NCBI GenBank assembly: GCA_035473395.1
Contig: DATIOF010000195.1
Span: forward strand, 1-22,406
Direction of reading: 5' to 3'
From: AC-32 sp035473395
Lineage (GTDB): Bacteria; Actinomycetota; Thermoleophilia; Gaiellales; Gaiellaceae
DNA length: 22,406 nucleotides
Made by a program: the position numbers and the translations under genes
Notes under the pieces: generated by a model
What the model was told of the DNA's origin: nothing
The model's database searches: none
What the model saw: the letters and a program-made list of their open reading frames with translations, nothing else
Part shown: in pieces, positions 14,475 to 21,450 of the stretch
How positions within the stretch are numbered: position 1 is the first letter of the stretch
How the letters are laid out: every line of letters starts with the position of its first letter

Positions 14475-14597
14475 CCGGGGACTGTCCCCGGCGACCCCGG
14501 CGACCGGCCGGGATGGCCGTGTCGTTCGTGCCGAAGGTGTGACGCTTTCTCCACAGGCATGGCTGTAGGGGGCGACCCGGACGGTTGCCGCGAGCGC
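14475..14597. other. Convergent intergenic region with a 17-base perfect palindrome
   Basis: CCGGGGAC-T-GTCCCCGG at 14475-14491 begins directly after the guaA stop. One central base leaves no real loop, so it is a weak terminator candidate in RNA but a good protein-binding type site in DNA. The rest of the region is GC-rich (GACCCCGGCGACCGGCCGGG...) with a short imperfect repeat ACAG/CTGT near 14552-14566. No gene is seen between guaA and the PLD gene. Confidence 0.6.
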
Positions 14598-15659
14598 TCA
14601 GGCGGCAGAATTGGCCTGGGAGCCGAACGCGGGGTACAGCGCACGCACCTCGTCCACGTACGCGCTCAAGCGCCGCGCAAGCTCTGGATCCTCGAGCTCG
14701 AGCACGTTCTCGGCGTTCTTCTCGCCCGAGTGCGAGAGGTTGAACGAGCCGGTGAAGACCACGTCGTCGGCGACGACCAGCTTCGCGTGCATGAAGTTGT
14801 GCAGGCTCCCGGTCGGCAGCCAGTGCTCGGAGCGCTTGCCCGTGAACGACCCGGCCAACACCTGATGCAGGAGCGGCAGCTTCCACGACACGTTGCCGTC
14901 CGCCTGCCACTGGCGGATCACGTCGTCGACCTGCGTCGCGTCCACGCAGCCGGCGATGTCGCCGCTTCCGTCCGCGATCCGCTGCGCCAGCGTCGCGAGC
15001 ACCGGCGCCGACGTGATCACCGGCGAGCAGATCCGCACCTTCTGTGCGTGCCCGATCTTCTTGGCGATCCGCGCGGTCAGGGCGTCCGCGAAGCCGGGCG
15101 TGAACCACGGCCGCAAGCGGACCCCGTCGACGTCGACCGGCCGGGGCTCGACGAAGCCGCTCTTCTCGACGTCACCGTCGCGCCACAGCTCCTCGAAGTC
15201 GAGCGTGAAGGCGTGCGCGAGCTCGGGCGAAGCCACGGTCACGACCACGTTCTCCTGCCGAGACCAGGAGTCGTCGGTCCAGTTGGTGGAGCCGGTCAGC
15301 ACGGTCTCGTTGTCGCGCACGACGAACTTGTGGTGCATCAGGTCGGGGACGCCCGCGATCGCCTTGGCCGGCACCTCGAGGGCGGCGATCAGCTGCGTGT
15401 CCGGCTCCGGCGGCGGCGGCACCGGGATCGGGTTGGCGTGGTCGACGTTGTAGAGGATCCGCACCGCGACGCCGCGGGCGTGCGCGTCCTTGATCGCCCC
15501 GCCCACCACGGCGCCCGTCTCCGGGCCGAGGTTGAAGTCGTACTGCGCGAGGTCGAGCGAGTGCTTCGCGGCCGAGAGGAAGGCGGCGACCTCGTGCGCG
15601 ACCTCCGTCGGCTGCTGGCCGCCGTCCGTCAGAGTGCGGATGTTGATGGAGGAGCTCAT
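14598..15659 (-). CDS. Phospholipase D-like protein with two HKD motifs
   Basis: The 353-residue protein has two complete HKD motifs: His109-x-Lys111-x4-Asp116 with GSTN at 123-126, and His291-x-Lys293-x4-Asp298 with GSFN at 304-307. These form one active site in the PLD superfamily (phospholipases, cardiolipin synthases, some nucleases). There is no signal peptide or membrane helix, which argues against a cardiolipin synthase and leaves a cytosolic phosphodiesterase or nuclease possible. ATG at 15659 is used (MSSSINIRTLTDGG); an upstream in-frame start at 15698 would run deep into the divergent gene. It converges on guaA. Confidence 0.85.
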   Translation of the reverse strand: MSSSINIRTLTDGGQQPTEVAHEVAAFLSAAKHSLDLAQYDFNLGPETGAVVGGAIKDAHARGVAVRILYNVDHANPIPVPPPPEPDTQLIAALEVPAKAIAGVPDLMHHKFVVRDNETVLTGSTNWTDDSWSRQENVVVTVASPELAHAFTLDFEELWRDGDVEKSGFVEPRPVDVDGVRLRPWFTPGFADALTARIAKKIGHAQKVRICSPVITSAPVLATLAQRIADGSGDIAGCVDATQVDDVIRQWQADGNVSWKLPLLHQVLAGSFTGKRSEHWLPTGSLHNFMHAKLVVADDVVFTGSFNLSHSGEKNAENVLELEDPELARRLSAYVDEVRALYPAFGSQANSAA

Positions 15660-16173
15660 CGAGCGCTTGCGCCGCGCCAGGATCGGCGCGACGTTCAACT
15701 TCTATCGTGACGGCCACGGCGCCGACGCGCGGTGCCACCGGCTCCGTACCTACCTGGAGGCGCGCGAAACCGCCCCGCTGCTACTCGTCGGCGAGGCGGC
15801 CGGATACCGCGGCGCCCGCGTGTCGGGGATTCCGTTCACCTCGGAGCGCCAGCTGACCGGCCGCGGGCCGGCGGAGGCGACTGCCACCATCGTCCGCCGG
15901 ACTCTTGTCGAGCTCGGGCTCGAAGAGCAGACGCTCTGCTGGAACGTCGTCCCGACGCATCCGCACCGCACCGCGCAGCCGGACAGCAACCGCCCGCCTA
16001 CTGGCGTCGAGATCGACGAGTCGAGCCGGTTCCTCGAGGAGCTCGCTCGAGGTCGTCGTGTGATCCCCGTCGGACGGTTGGCCGAGCGGGCGCTCGGCTT
16101 GCCGGGCGTCAGGCACCCGTCGCACGGCGGCGCGCAGGCATTCCACGACGGCCTGCAAAGATTGCTGGCGTGA
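15640..16173 (+). CDS. Uracil-DNA glycosylase superfamily protein lacking an Fe-S cysteine set
   Basis: The 177-residue protein has LLLVGEAAGYRGARVSGIPF (the GExxGxxE/xGxPF-type motif), CWNVVPTHPH and the late RHPSHGG, which together suggest the UDG superfamily. These enzymes remove uracil or damaged bases. Only two cysteines are visible, so the four-Cys cluster of family 4/5 UDGs is missing. ATG at 15640 or 15646 is near the conserved FNFYRDG stretch. The start overlaps the divergent PLD gene by 20 bases. The stop overlaps the MFS start (GTGA at 16170-16173). The family call is by motif only. Confidence 0.7.
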   Translation: MLMEELIERLRRARIGATFNFYRDGHGADARCHRLRTYLEARETAPLLLVGEAAGYRGARVSGIPFTSERQLTGRGPAEATATIVRRTLVELGLEEQTLCWNVVPTHPHRTAQPDSNRPPTGVEIDESSRFLEELARGRRVIPVGRLAERALGLPGVRHPSHGGAQAFHDGLQRLLA

Positions 16174-17384
16174 ACGACTACCCCGTCGTCCGCAACACGA
16201 TCCTGCTGGCGGGGTCGCTCACCTGTCTCTCCGGGATGCTCCAGCTCGGCGTCGCCGTCGCGACTACCTCGCTCGTGCTGGTTACAGGGATCGAGGGGAT
16301 CCTCGGGCTTGGGCCGGCGATCTTTTTGCTGGCCGGCGCGCTCAGCGCCATGCCCGCCGGTCGCCTGATGGACCGGGTCGGGCGGATTCCCGTGCTCGCA
16401 GGCGGCTTCGGCCTCGGGATCGCCGGGTGCTGCGTGACCGCGCTTGCCTGCGGTCTCAACTCGGCCGTGCTGCTCGTGACCGGCTTCGCCGCAATCGGCG
16501 GCTCGCAGGGGATCGCCCTGCTGGCCCGCACGGCGGCCGGCGACATGTACCCGCCCGAGCGGCGGGCGCGCGGAATCTCGCTCGTCCTCTTCGGCGCCGT
16601 CTTCGGCGCGATCCTCGGCCCGACCGTCTTCAGCCCGCTGTTCGCCGGGAAGGAACTGGACGCGAACGCGCTGGTCGTGCCCTGGCTGGCTGCTGCCGCG
16701 ATCATGGTCGTCGGGCTCGTGCTCGTCCTCGCCGTCAGGCCCGACCCCGGCAAGATCGCTCGCCGCGCGCCGGGAACCACCCGGCAAGAGCCCGCCGCGC
16801 TGCGCGAGATCCTGCGGCGCCCCGGCGTCCCGACCGCCCTGGTCGGCGCGCTGGCGAGCTTCTCGGTGATGGTCGCCGTGATGAACCTGACCGGGTACAT
16901 GATGGTCGGCCAGGGTCACATGCAGTCCGACGTCTTCCCGGTGATCAGCGCGCACATCGTCGGCATGTATGGGCTCGTGCTCGTCGTCGGCGACCTGATC
17001 GACCGGCTTGGCCGCCGCGTCGCGCTCGTCGGCGGCCTGGCGGTGATGGCCGTCTCGACGCTCGGGCTCGCCTGGACGATGAGCGTCTTCGCCACGGGCG
17101 TCGCGCTGTTCGGGCTTGGCCTCGGCTGGAGCTTCTCGTACGTCGCCGCGACCTCCGAGCTGGTCGACCTTGCCCTGCCGGCCGAGCGGGGGCGACTGAT
17201 CGGCTTCAACGACCTGCTCTCCGGCTCGACCGGCGCGGCGCTGGCGCTGCTCGGCGGCCTGGCGTACTCGCACGAGGGCAGAAACAGCGTCGCGCTTGGC
17301 GGCGCGGTGGCCGTAGCGCTGCCCGCGCTCTGGATCGCGCTTTCCGGCAGCCCGCCTGCCTCGCTGGCCGAGCCCGCCACGTGA
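16170..17384 (+). CDS. MFS transporter, substrate unknown
   Basis: The 404-residue product has about twelve hydrophobic segments. Major-facilitator signatures appear after helix 2 (GRLMDRVGRIPVLAGG) and in the mirrored second half (DLIDRLGRRVALVGG). It fits a drug/metabolite efflux or sugar-exporter type, but no residue identifies the substrate. The GTG overlaps the preceding TGA by four bases, so it is translationally coupled to the UDG-like gene. The C-terminus is short and polar (SPPASLAEPAT). The rplM promoter begins a few bases after the stop. Confidence 0.85.
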   Translation: MNDYPVVRNTILLAGSLTCLSGMLQLGVAVATTSLVLVTGIEGILGLGPAIFLLAGALSAMPAGRLMDRVGRIPVLAGGFGLGIAGCCVTALACGLNSAVLLVTGFAAIGGSQGIALLARTAAGDMYPPERRARGISLVLFGAVFGAILGPTVFSPLFAGKELDANALVVPWLAAAAIMVVGLVLVLAVRPDPGKIARRAPGTTRQEPAALREILRRPGVPTALVGALASFSVMVAVMNLTGYMMVGQGHMQSDVFPVISAHIVGMYGLVLVVGDLIDRLGRRVALVGGLAVMAVSTLGLAWTMSVFATGVALFGLGLGWSFSYVAATSELVDLALPAERGRLIGFNDLLSGSTGAALALLGGLAYSHEGRNSVALGGAVAVALPALWIALSGSPPASLAEPAT

Positions 17385-17388
17385 TCGT

Positions 17389-17397
17389 TGGTACACT
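17389..17397 (+). promoter_or_regulatory. Extended -10 promoter (TGGTACACT) for rplM-rpsI-glmM
   Basis: TGGTACACT fits TGnTAnnnT and places initiation near 17404. It sits just after the MFS stop and is the only visible promoter for the ribosomal genes. No convincing -35 at 17-base spacing was seen. Confidence 0.55.
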
Positions 17398-17405
17398 GCC
17401 CGGCC

Positions 17406-17423
17406 GGCGGACAGCAGTCCGCC
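17406..17423 (+). promoter_or_regulatory. Leader hairpin upstream of rplM
   Basis: GGCGGAC at 17406-17412 pairs with GTCCGCC at 17417-17423 around an AGCA loop, close to the predicted 5' end. It could stabilise the transcript or serve as an autoregulatory site for L13, as known for leaders of ribosomal protein operons. There is no sequence match that I can claim to a defined L13 leader. Confidence 0.45.
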
Positions 17424-17443
17424 GCTTCTCTGTCGAGACACGA

Positions 17444-17878
17444 ATGAAGACCTGGAACGCAAAGCCCGGTGAAGTCGAGCGCCGCTGGTACCTCGTCGAC
17501 GCCGAAGGAAAGACGCTCGGGCGTCTGGCTACGCAGATCGCCGACACGCTGCGCGGCAAGGGCAAGCCCCAGTACACGCCCCATGTCGACACCGGTGACT
17601 TCGTCGTGGTCGTGAACGCCGAGAAGATCCACGTCACGGGCAACAAGCTCGACGCGAAGATGTACCACCGCCACTCGGGCTACCCGGGCGGGCTCAAGAG
17701 CCGGCCGCTGCGCGACGAGCTCGAGCGGCGCCCGACCGAAGTGCTGCGCAAGGCCGTCAAGGGGATGCTCCCCCGCAACCGCCTGGCGCGCGCCCAGATC
17801 AAGAAGCTGAAAATCTACGCCGGCCCCGAGCATCCGCACGAGGCGCAGGCGCCCTCCGAGCTGAAGGTGGAGGCATGA
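17444..17878 (+). CDS. rplM: 50S ribosomal protein L13
   Basis: The 144-residue large-subunit protein. MKTWNAKPGEVERRWYLVDA, KTLGRLATQIADTLRGKGK, YTPHVDTGDFVVVVNAEKI and KMYHRHSGYPGGLK are standard L13 blocks, and VKGMLPRNRLA is close to the end. ATG at 17444 sits about 40 nt from the predicted transcript start. The stop overlaps the rpsI start (ATGA at 17875-17878). Order rplM-rpsI-glmM is typical of actinobacteria. Confidence 0.97.
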   Translation: MKTWNAKPGEVERRWYLVDAEGKTLGRLATQIADTLRGKGKPQYTPHVDTGDFVVVVNAEKIHVTGNKLDAKMYHRHSGYPGGLKSRPLRDELERRPTEVLRKAVKGMLPRNRLARAQIKKLKIYAGPEHPHEAQAPSELKVEA

Positions 17879-18270
17879 CCGAGCTCGCTGCATACGCCGG
17901 CACCGGCAAGCGCAAGACCTCGGTCGCGCGCGTGATCCTGCGTCCCGGCGACGGCACCACCTGGTTCAACGGCCGGACGATCGAGCAGTACTTCCCGCGT
18001 GCGACACACCGCGAGCTGGCGCTCGCGCCGCTGAAGGTCGCGGGAGTCGAGGGAACCTTCGATGTCCGCGTGCGCGTCCACGGCGGCGGCCCGAGCGGCC
18101 AGGCGGGCGCTGTCCGCCACGGGATCGCCCGCGCGCTCGTCGAGGCCGACCCGGAGCTGCGGGTGCCGCTCAAGCGAGCCGGCTTCCTGACGCGCGACGC
18201 GCGAATCGTCGAGCGCAAGAAGGCTGGACTGCACAAGGCCCGCAAGGCACCGCAGTTCTCCAAGCGCTAG
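17875..18270 (+). CDS. rpsI: 30S ribosomal protein S9
   Basis: The 131-residue small-subunit protein. AYAGTGKRKTSVARVILRPG, GGGPSGQAGAVRHGIARAL and the C-terminal KKAGLHKARKAPQFSKR, whose basic tail reaches the P-site tRNA, are all present. It is coupled to rplM by a four-base overlap. The TAG at 18268-18270 abuts the glmM TTG directly. Confidence 0.97.
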   Translation: MTELAAYAGTGKRKTSVARVILRPGDGTTWFNGRTIEQYFPRATHRELALAPLKVAGVEGTFDVRVRVHGGGPSGQAGAVRHGIARALVEADPELRVPLKRAGFLTRDARIVERKKAGLHKARKAPQFSKR

Positions 18271-19533
18271 TTGCGTAAGTACTTCGGTACCGACGGGGTC
18301 CGGGGGATCGTCGGGGAAGACCTGACGCCTGAGCTCGTCGAGCAACTGGGGCGCGCGGCGACACTCTGGTCGGACGGCGGGCGTGTCTTCGTCGGACGCG
18401 ACACACGCGGCTCGGGCGAGAAGCTGGAGGAGGCGTTCGGCCGCGGCGTCGTGGCCGCGGGCGGGAACGCGGTGCTCGCGGGCGTGCTGCCGACCCCGGC
18501 CGTCGCCCTGCTGGCGCTCGACCTCGGCGCGGTCATCTCGGCCTCGCACAACCCGCCGGAGTACAACGGCGTCAAGCTGTTCGACGGCGACGGCCGCAAG
18601 CTGACCGACGCGGCCGAGGAGGAGATCGAGGCGCTCTTCGACGTCCCGTTCGCGGGCAGTCCTGGCCAGGTCGATCACGTGGCCGTGGCCGAGGAGAGCT
18701 ACCTCGACCACATCGTCGAGCGCTTCGGCACAGACCTCTCGGGCCTGACGCTCGTCGTCGACTGCGCCAACGGGGCCTATTCGGGAACCGCGCCGATCGC
18801 GTTCGAACGGCTGGGCGCGGAGGTGACGGCGATCGGCTCCGACCCCGACGGCATGAACATCAACGTGGGCTGCGGCGCGACCGACCTCACGGCGCTGCAA
18901 CAGGCCGTCACCGGCTCGGGCGCCCACCTCGGCGTGGCCTTCGACGGCGACGGCGACCGGATGCTCGCGGTCGACGCGCGCGGCGAGGTGGTGGACGGCG
19001 ACCAGATCCTGGCGATCCTGATGCTGCACCTCGGCGTCGACCTGGTCGCGGTGACCGTGATGGCGAACCTCGGCCTGCACCGGCTCGCGGAGGAGCGCGG
19101 GATCCGCGTCGTCACGACCGACGTCGGCGACCGCTACGTGCTCGAGGCGCTCCGCAGGGAAGACGGCGTGCTCGGCGGCGAGCAGTCGGGCCACCTGATC
19201 TACCTGCGCGACCACGTCACCGGCGACGGCCTCGCAGCGGCGCTGCTGCTCTGCGGCGCGCTCGGCGGTCGTACGCTCGAAGAGGCGGCGGCCGTGATGC
19301 CGCGCTTCCCGCAGGCCAAGGAGAACATTCGCGTGGCCAGCAAGGAGCTGCCGCAGGCGCTGCTGGCGGAGGTCGAGCACTTGAACACGCGGTTCGACGG
19401 CCGTGGCCGCGTGCTCGTGCGGCCTTCGGGCACCGAGCCCGTGATCCGCGTCCTGGCCGAGGCGGAAACCGCTCCGGAGGCCGAAGAAGCCTGTGGTACC
19501 ATCTCCGCTCTCGTGAGACGAGAGCTCGGCTGA
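18271..19533 (+). CDS. glmM: Phosphoglucosamine mutase
   Basis: Converts glucosamine-6-P to glucosamine-1-P on the route to UDP-GlcNAc. The 420-residue protein begins MRKYFGTDGVRGIVGED (TTG start). It carries the phosphoserine loop ISASHNPPEYNG with Ser92, the Mg-binding DGDGDR at 225-230, GGEQSGHLI, and the C-terminal phosphate loop RPSGTEP at 384-390. It is slightly shorter than the typical 445 residues but all four domains are represented. It is separated from rpsI by zero bases, and its last codons contain the glmS promoter. GlmS, which makes its substrate, is encoded next. Confidence 0.96.
   Translation: MRKYFGTDGVRGIVGEDLTPELVEQLGRAATLWSDGGRVFVGRDTRGSGEKLEEAFGRGVVAAGGNAVLAGVLPTPAVALLALDLGAVISASHNPPEYNGVKLFDGDGRKLTDAAEEEIEALFDVPFAGSPGQVDHVAVAEESYLDHIVERFGTDLSGLTLVVDCANGAYSGTAPIAFERLGAEVTAIGSDPDGMNINVGCGATDLTALQQAVTGSGAHLGVAFDGDGDRMLAVDARGEVVDGDQILAILMLHLGVDLVAVTVMANLGLHRLAEERGIRVVTTDVGDRYVLEALRREDGVLGGEQSGHLIYLRDHVTGDGLAAALLLCGALGGRTLEEAAAVMPRFPQAKENIRVASKELPQALLAEVEHLNTRFDGRGRVLVRPSGTEPVIRVLAEAETAPEAEEACGTISALVRRELG
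19494..19502 (+). promoter_or_regulatory. Extended -10 promoter (TGGTACCAT) for glmS, inside the glmM 3' end
   Basis: Identical in all nine bases to the guaB3 element at 11634-11642. Initiation is expected near 19509. It would let glmS be transcribed apart from the ribosomal operon. Confidence 0.55.
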
Positions 19534-19590
19534 CCTGGCCCGACGAAGGGCCCGGAAGAGCAGCCGGGCCTTTCGCGTTCTAAGGGAGGT
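19507..19590 (+). ncRNA. glmS leader: hairpin near +1, competing stems and terminator-like hairpin (putative attenuator)
   Basis: GCTCTCGT 19507-19514 and ACGAGAGC 19518-19525 form a perfect 8-bp stem. GGCCC 19537-19541 can pair with GGGCC 19548-19552, but the same bases are needed for the terminator-like stem GGCCCGG 19549-19555 with CCGGGCC 19564-19570, which is followed by TTTCG. The two are mutually exclusive. The ribosome site GGGAGG is at 19584-19589. The layout matches the guaB3 leader within two bases. It is too small for the glmS ribozyme. Confidence 0.45.
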
Positions 19591-19596
19591 TTCGAC

Positions 19597-21426
19597 GTGT
19601 GCGGGATCATCGGATACGTCGGCCAGCGAGCCTGCAAGGAACTCTTGCTCCAGGGACTCGAGCGCCTCGAGTACCGCGGCTACGACTCGGCCGGGCTCGC
19701 GCTGCGCGAGGACGACCAGCTCGACTACGTGCGGGTCGTCGGCAACCTCCAGGCCCTGAAGCGCGAGACCGGCTCGAACGGCTCCCAGGCGACGACGGGC
19801 CTCGGCCACACGCGCTGGGCAACCCACGGCGCCGTCAACGAGCAGAACGCGCACCCGCTCACCGGCTGCGACGAGCACAAGCTCGCGATCGTGCTGAACG
19901 GGATCGTCGAGAACTACCGCGAGCTCAAGGCCTCGCTCGAGGCCGACGGCCACGTCTTCCACACCGAGACCGACGCCGAGGTGGTCGTCCACCTGATCGA
20001 GCGCCACTACGAAGGGGACCTGCTCGAGGCCACGCGCCTCGCCTACCGGGAGCTCGAGGGCCACTTCGCGTTCGTCGTCATCAACCACGACCATCCCGAG
20101 GAGCTCGTCGGAGCGCGGCACCAGTGCCCGCTGCTCGTCGGCGTCGGCAACGGCGAGATGTTCCTCGCCTCGATGGTCGCCGCCTTCATCGGCGAAACGC
20201 GCTCGATCCAGCTGATCGAGGACGGCGAGGTCGTCTCGATCACCCCTGAGGGCTCACGCTTCGTCTCCGTCGAGCACGGCGAGCTCGAGCGCGAGGTGGT
20301 CGAGGTCGACTGGGACATCGAGGCGGCCGAGAAGAGCGGCTACGAGACCTTCATGCTGAAGGAGATCTACGAGCAGCCCGACGCCGTGGCGGAGACGCTC
20401 GGCGACCGGATCCGGCACGGCGAGCTCGTGCTGGAGAGCCTGGGCATGACCGAGACCGAGCTGCAGAACCTGCGCCGGATCGTGATCGTGGCGGCGGGCA
20501 CCTCGTACCACGCGGGCGTCGTCGGCCGCTACATGATCGAGGAGTGGGCGCGCGTGCCGGTCGAGCCCGACATCGCGAGCGAGTGGATCTACCGCAACCC
20601 GGTGCTCTCGAAGGACACGCTGGTGATCGGGATCTCGCAGTCCGGCGAGTCCCGCGACACCGTCAATGCGATCAAGCTCGCGAAGGATCTCGGCGCCCGC
20701 CGGCTGGCGATCACGAACCTGATGGGCTCGCAGATCACGCGCGAGGCGGAGGCGGTGCTCTACACGCGCTGCGGCCTGGAGGTCGGCGTCGCGGCCTCGA
20801 AGACGTTCACTGCGCAGGTCGCGCTGCTGGCGCTGATCGGCCTCAAGCTGGCGCAGGTGCGAGGGACGATGGAGCCCGAGGAGATCGAGTTCATCCTCGA
20901 CCAGCTCTACGAGCTGCCGCAGAAGATCGAGCAGTTCCTCGACGGCGACCATCCCGTCGAGGAGATCGCGCAGCGCCACTTCGAGAAGCCGTTCTTCCTC
21001 TACCTCGGCAGGCACATCGGCCTGCCGGTCGCGCTCGAGGGCGCGCTGAAGCTGAAGGAGATCTCCTACATCCCGACCGACGCCTACTCGGCCGGCGAGA
21101 TGAAGCACGGGCCGATCGCGCTGCTCGACGAGGGCACGCCGGTGGTCTGCGTGGCGACCGACCAGAAGGTGATCTACGACAAAGTCGTCTCGAACATCCA
21201 GGAGACGCGGGCCCGCGGCGCGCACGTGATCGCGATCGCGACCGACGGCAACGAGGACATCCAGCACCACGCCGACGACGTGATCTACATCCCGCGCTCC
21301 CCGGCCTTCCTGCAGTCGGTGCTCGCCGTCGTGCCGCTGCAGCTGCTCGCCTACCGGATCGCGCGGCTGCGCGGCCTGAACGTCGACCAGCCGCGCAACC
21401 TGGCGAAGACCGTCACCGTCGAGTAG
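19597..21426 (+). CDS. glmS: Glutamine-fructose-6-phosphate aminotransferase
   Basis: Makes glucosamine-6-phosphate from fructose-6-P and glutamine, the first committed step to UDP-GlcNAc and peptidoglycan. The 609-residue protein has the N-terminal nucleophile Cys2 (MCGIIGYVG), RGYDSAG, TRWATHG and NGIVENY of the glutaminase domain. Two SIS sugar-isomerase domains follow, with AAGTSYHAG and SQSGESRDT in the first and GRHIGLPVALEGALKLKE in the second. It ends with the conserved NLAKTVTVE. GTG at 19597 follows AAGGGAGGT at good spacing and must be the start, because Cys has to be residue 2. Confidence 0.97.
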   Translation: MCGIIGYVGQRACKELLLQGLERLEYRGYDSAGLALREDDQLDYVRVVGNLQALKRETGSNGSQATTGLGHTRWATHGAVNEQNAHPLTGCDEHKLAIVLNGIVENYRELKASLEADGHVFHTETDAEVVVHLIERHYEGDLLEATRLAYRELEGHFAFVVINHDHPEELVGARHQCPLLVGVGNGEMFLASMVAAFIGETRSIQLIEDGEVVSITPEGSRFVSVEHGELEREVVEVDWDIEAAEKSGYETFMLKEIYEQPDAVAETLGDRIRHGELVLESLGMTETELQNLRRIVIVAAGTSYHAGVVGRYMIEEWARVPVEPDIASEWIYRNPVLSKDTLVIGISQSGESRDTVNAIKLAKDLGARRLAITNLMGSQITREAEAVLYTRCGLEVGVAASKTFTAQVALLALIGLKLAQVRGTMEPEEIEFILDQLYELPQKIEQFLDGDHPVEEIAQRHFEKPFFLYLGRHIGLPVALEGALKLKEISYIPTDAYSAGEMKHGPIALLDEGTPVVCVATDQKVIYDKVVSNIQETRARGAHVIAIATDGNEDIQHHADDVIYIPRSPAFLQSVLAVVPLQLLAYRIARLRGLNVDQPRNLAKTVTVE

Positions 21427-21437
21427 CGCCTCGCCCG

Positions 21438-21443
21438 TATCGT
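21438..21443 (+). promoter_or_regulatory. TATCGT -10-like box before the permease
   Basis: TATCGT ends seven bases before the GTG at 21451. There is no ribosome site in CGGGACC. It is the fifth example of the leaderless arrangement in the window. Confidence 0.4.
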
Positions 21444-21450
21444 CGGGACC

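Noticed and set aside
14297..14644. Reverse-strand ORF spanning the guaA end and the convergent gap
   Set aside because: Most of it is the antisense of the conserved guaA C-terminus, a common false annotation; no independent support.
19503..19596. glmS ribozyme or glutamine riboswitch before glmS
   Set aside because: The space is under 100 nt and lacks the ribozyme pseudoknot core and the conserved glutamine-riboswitch bases as far as I can tell by eye; a terminator-like hairpin explains it better.
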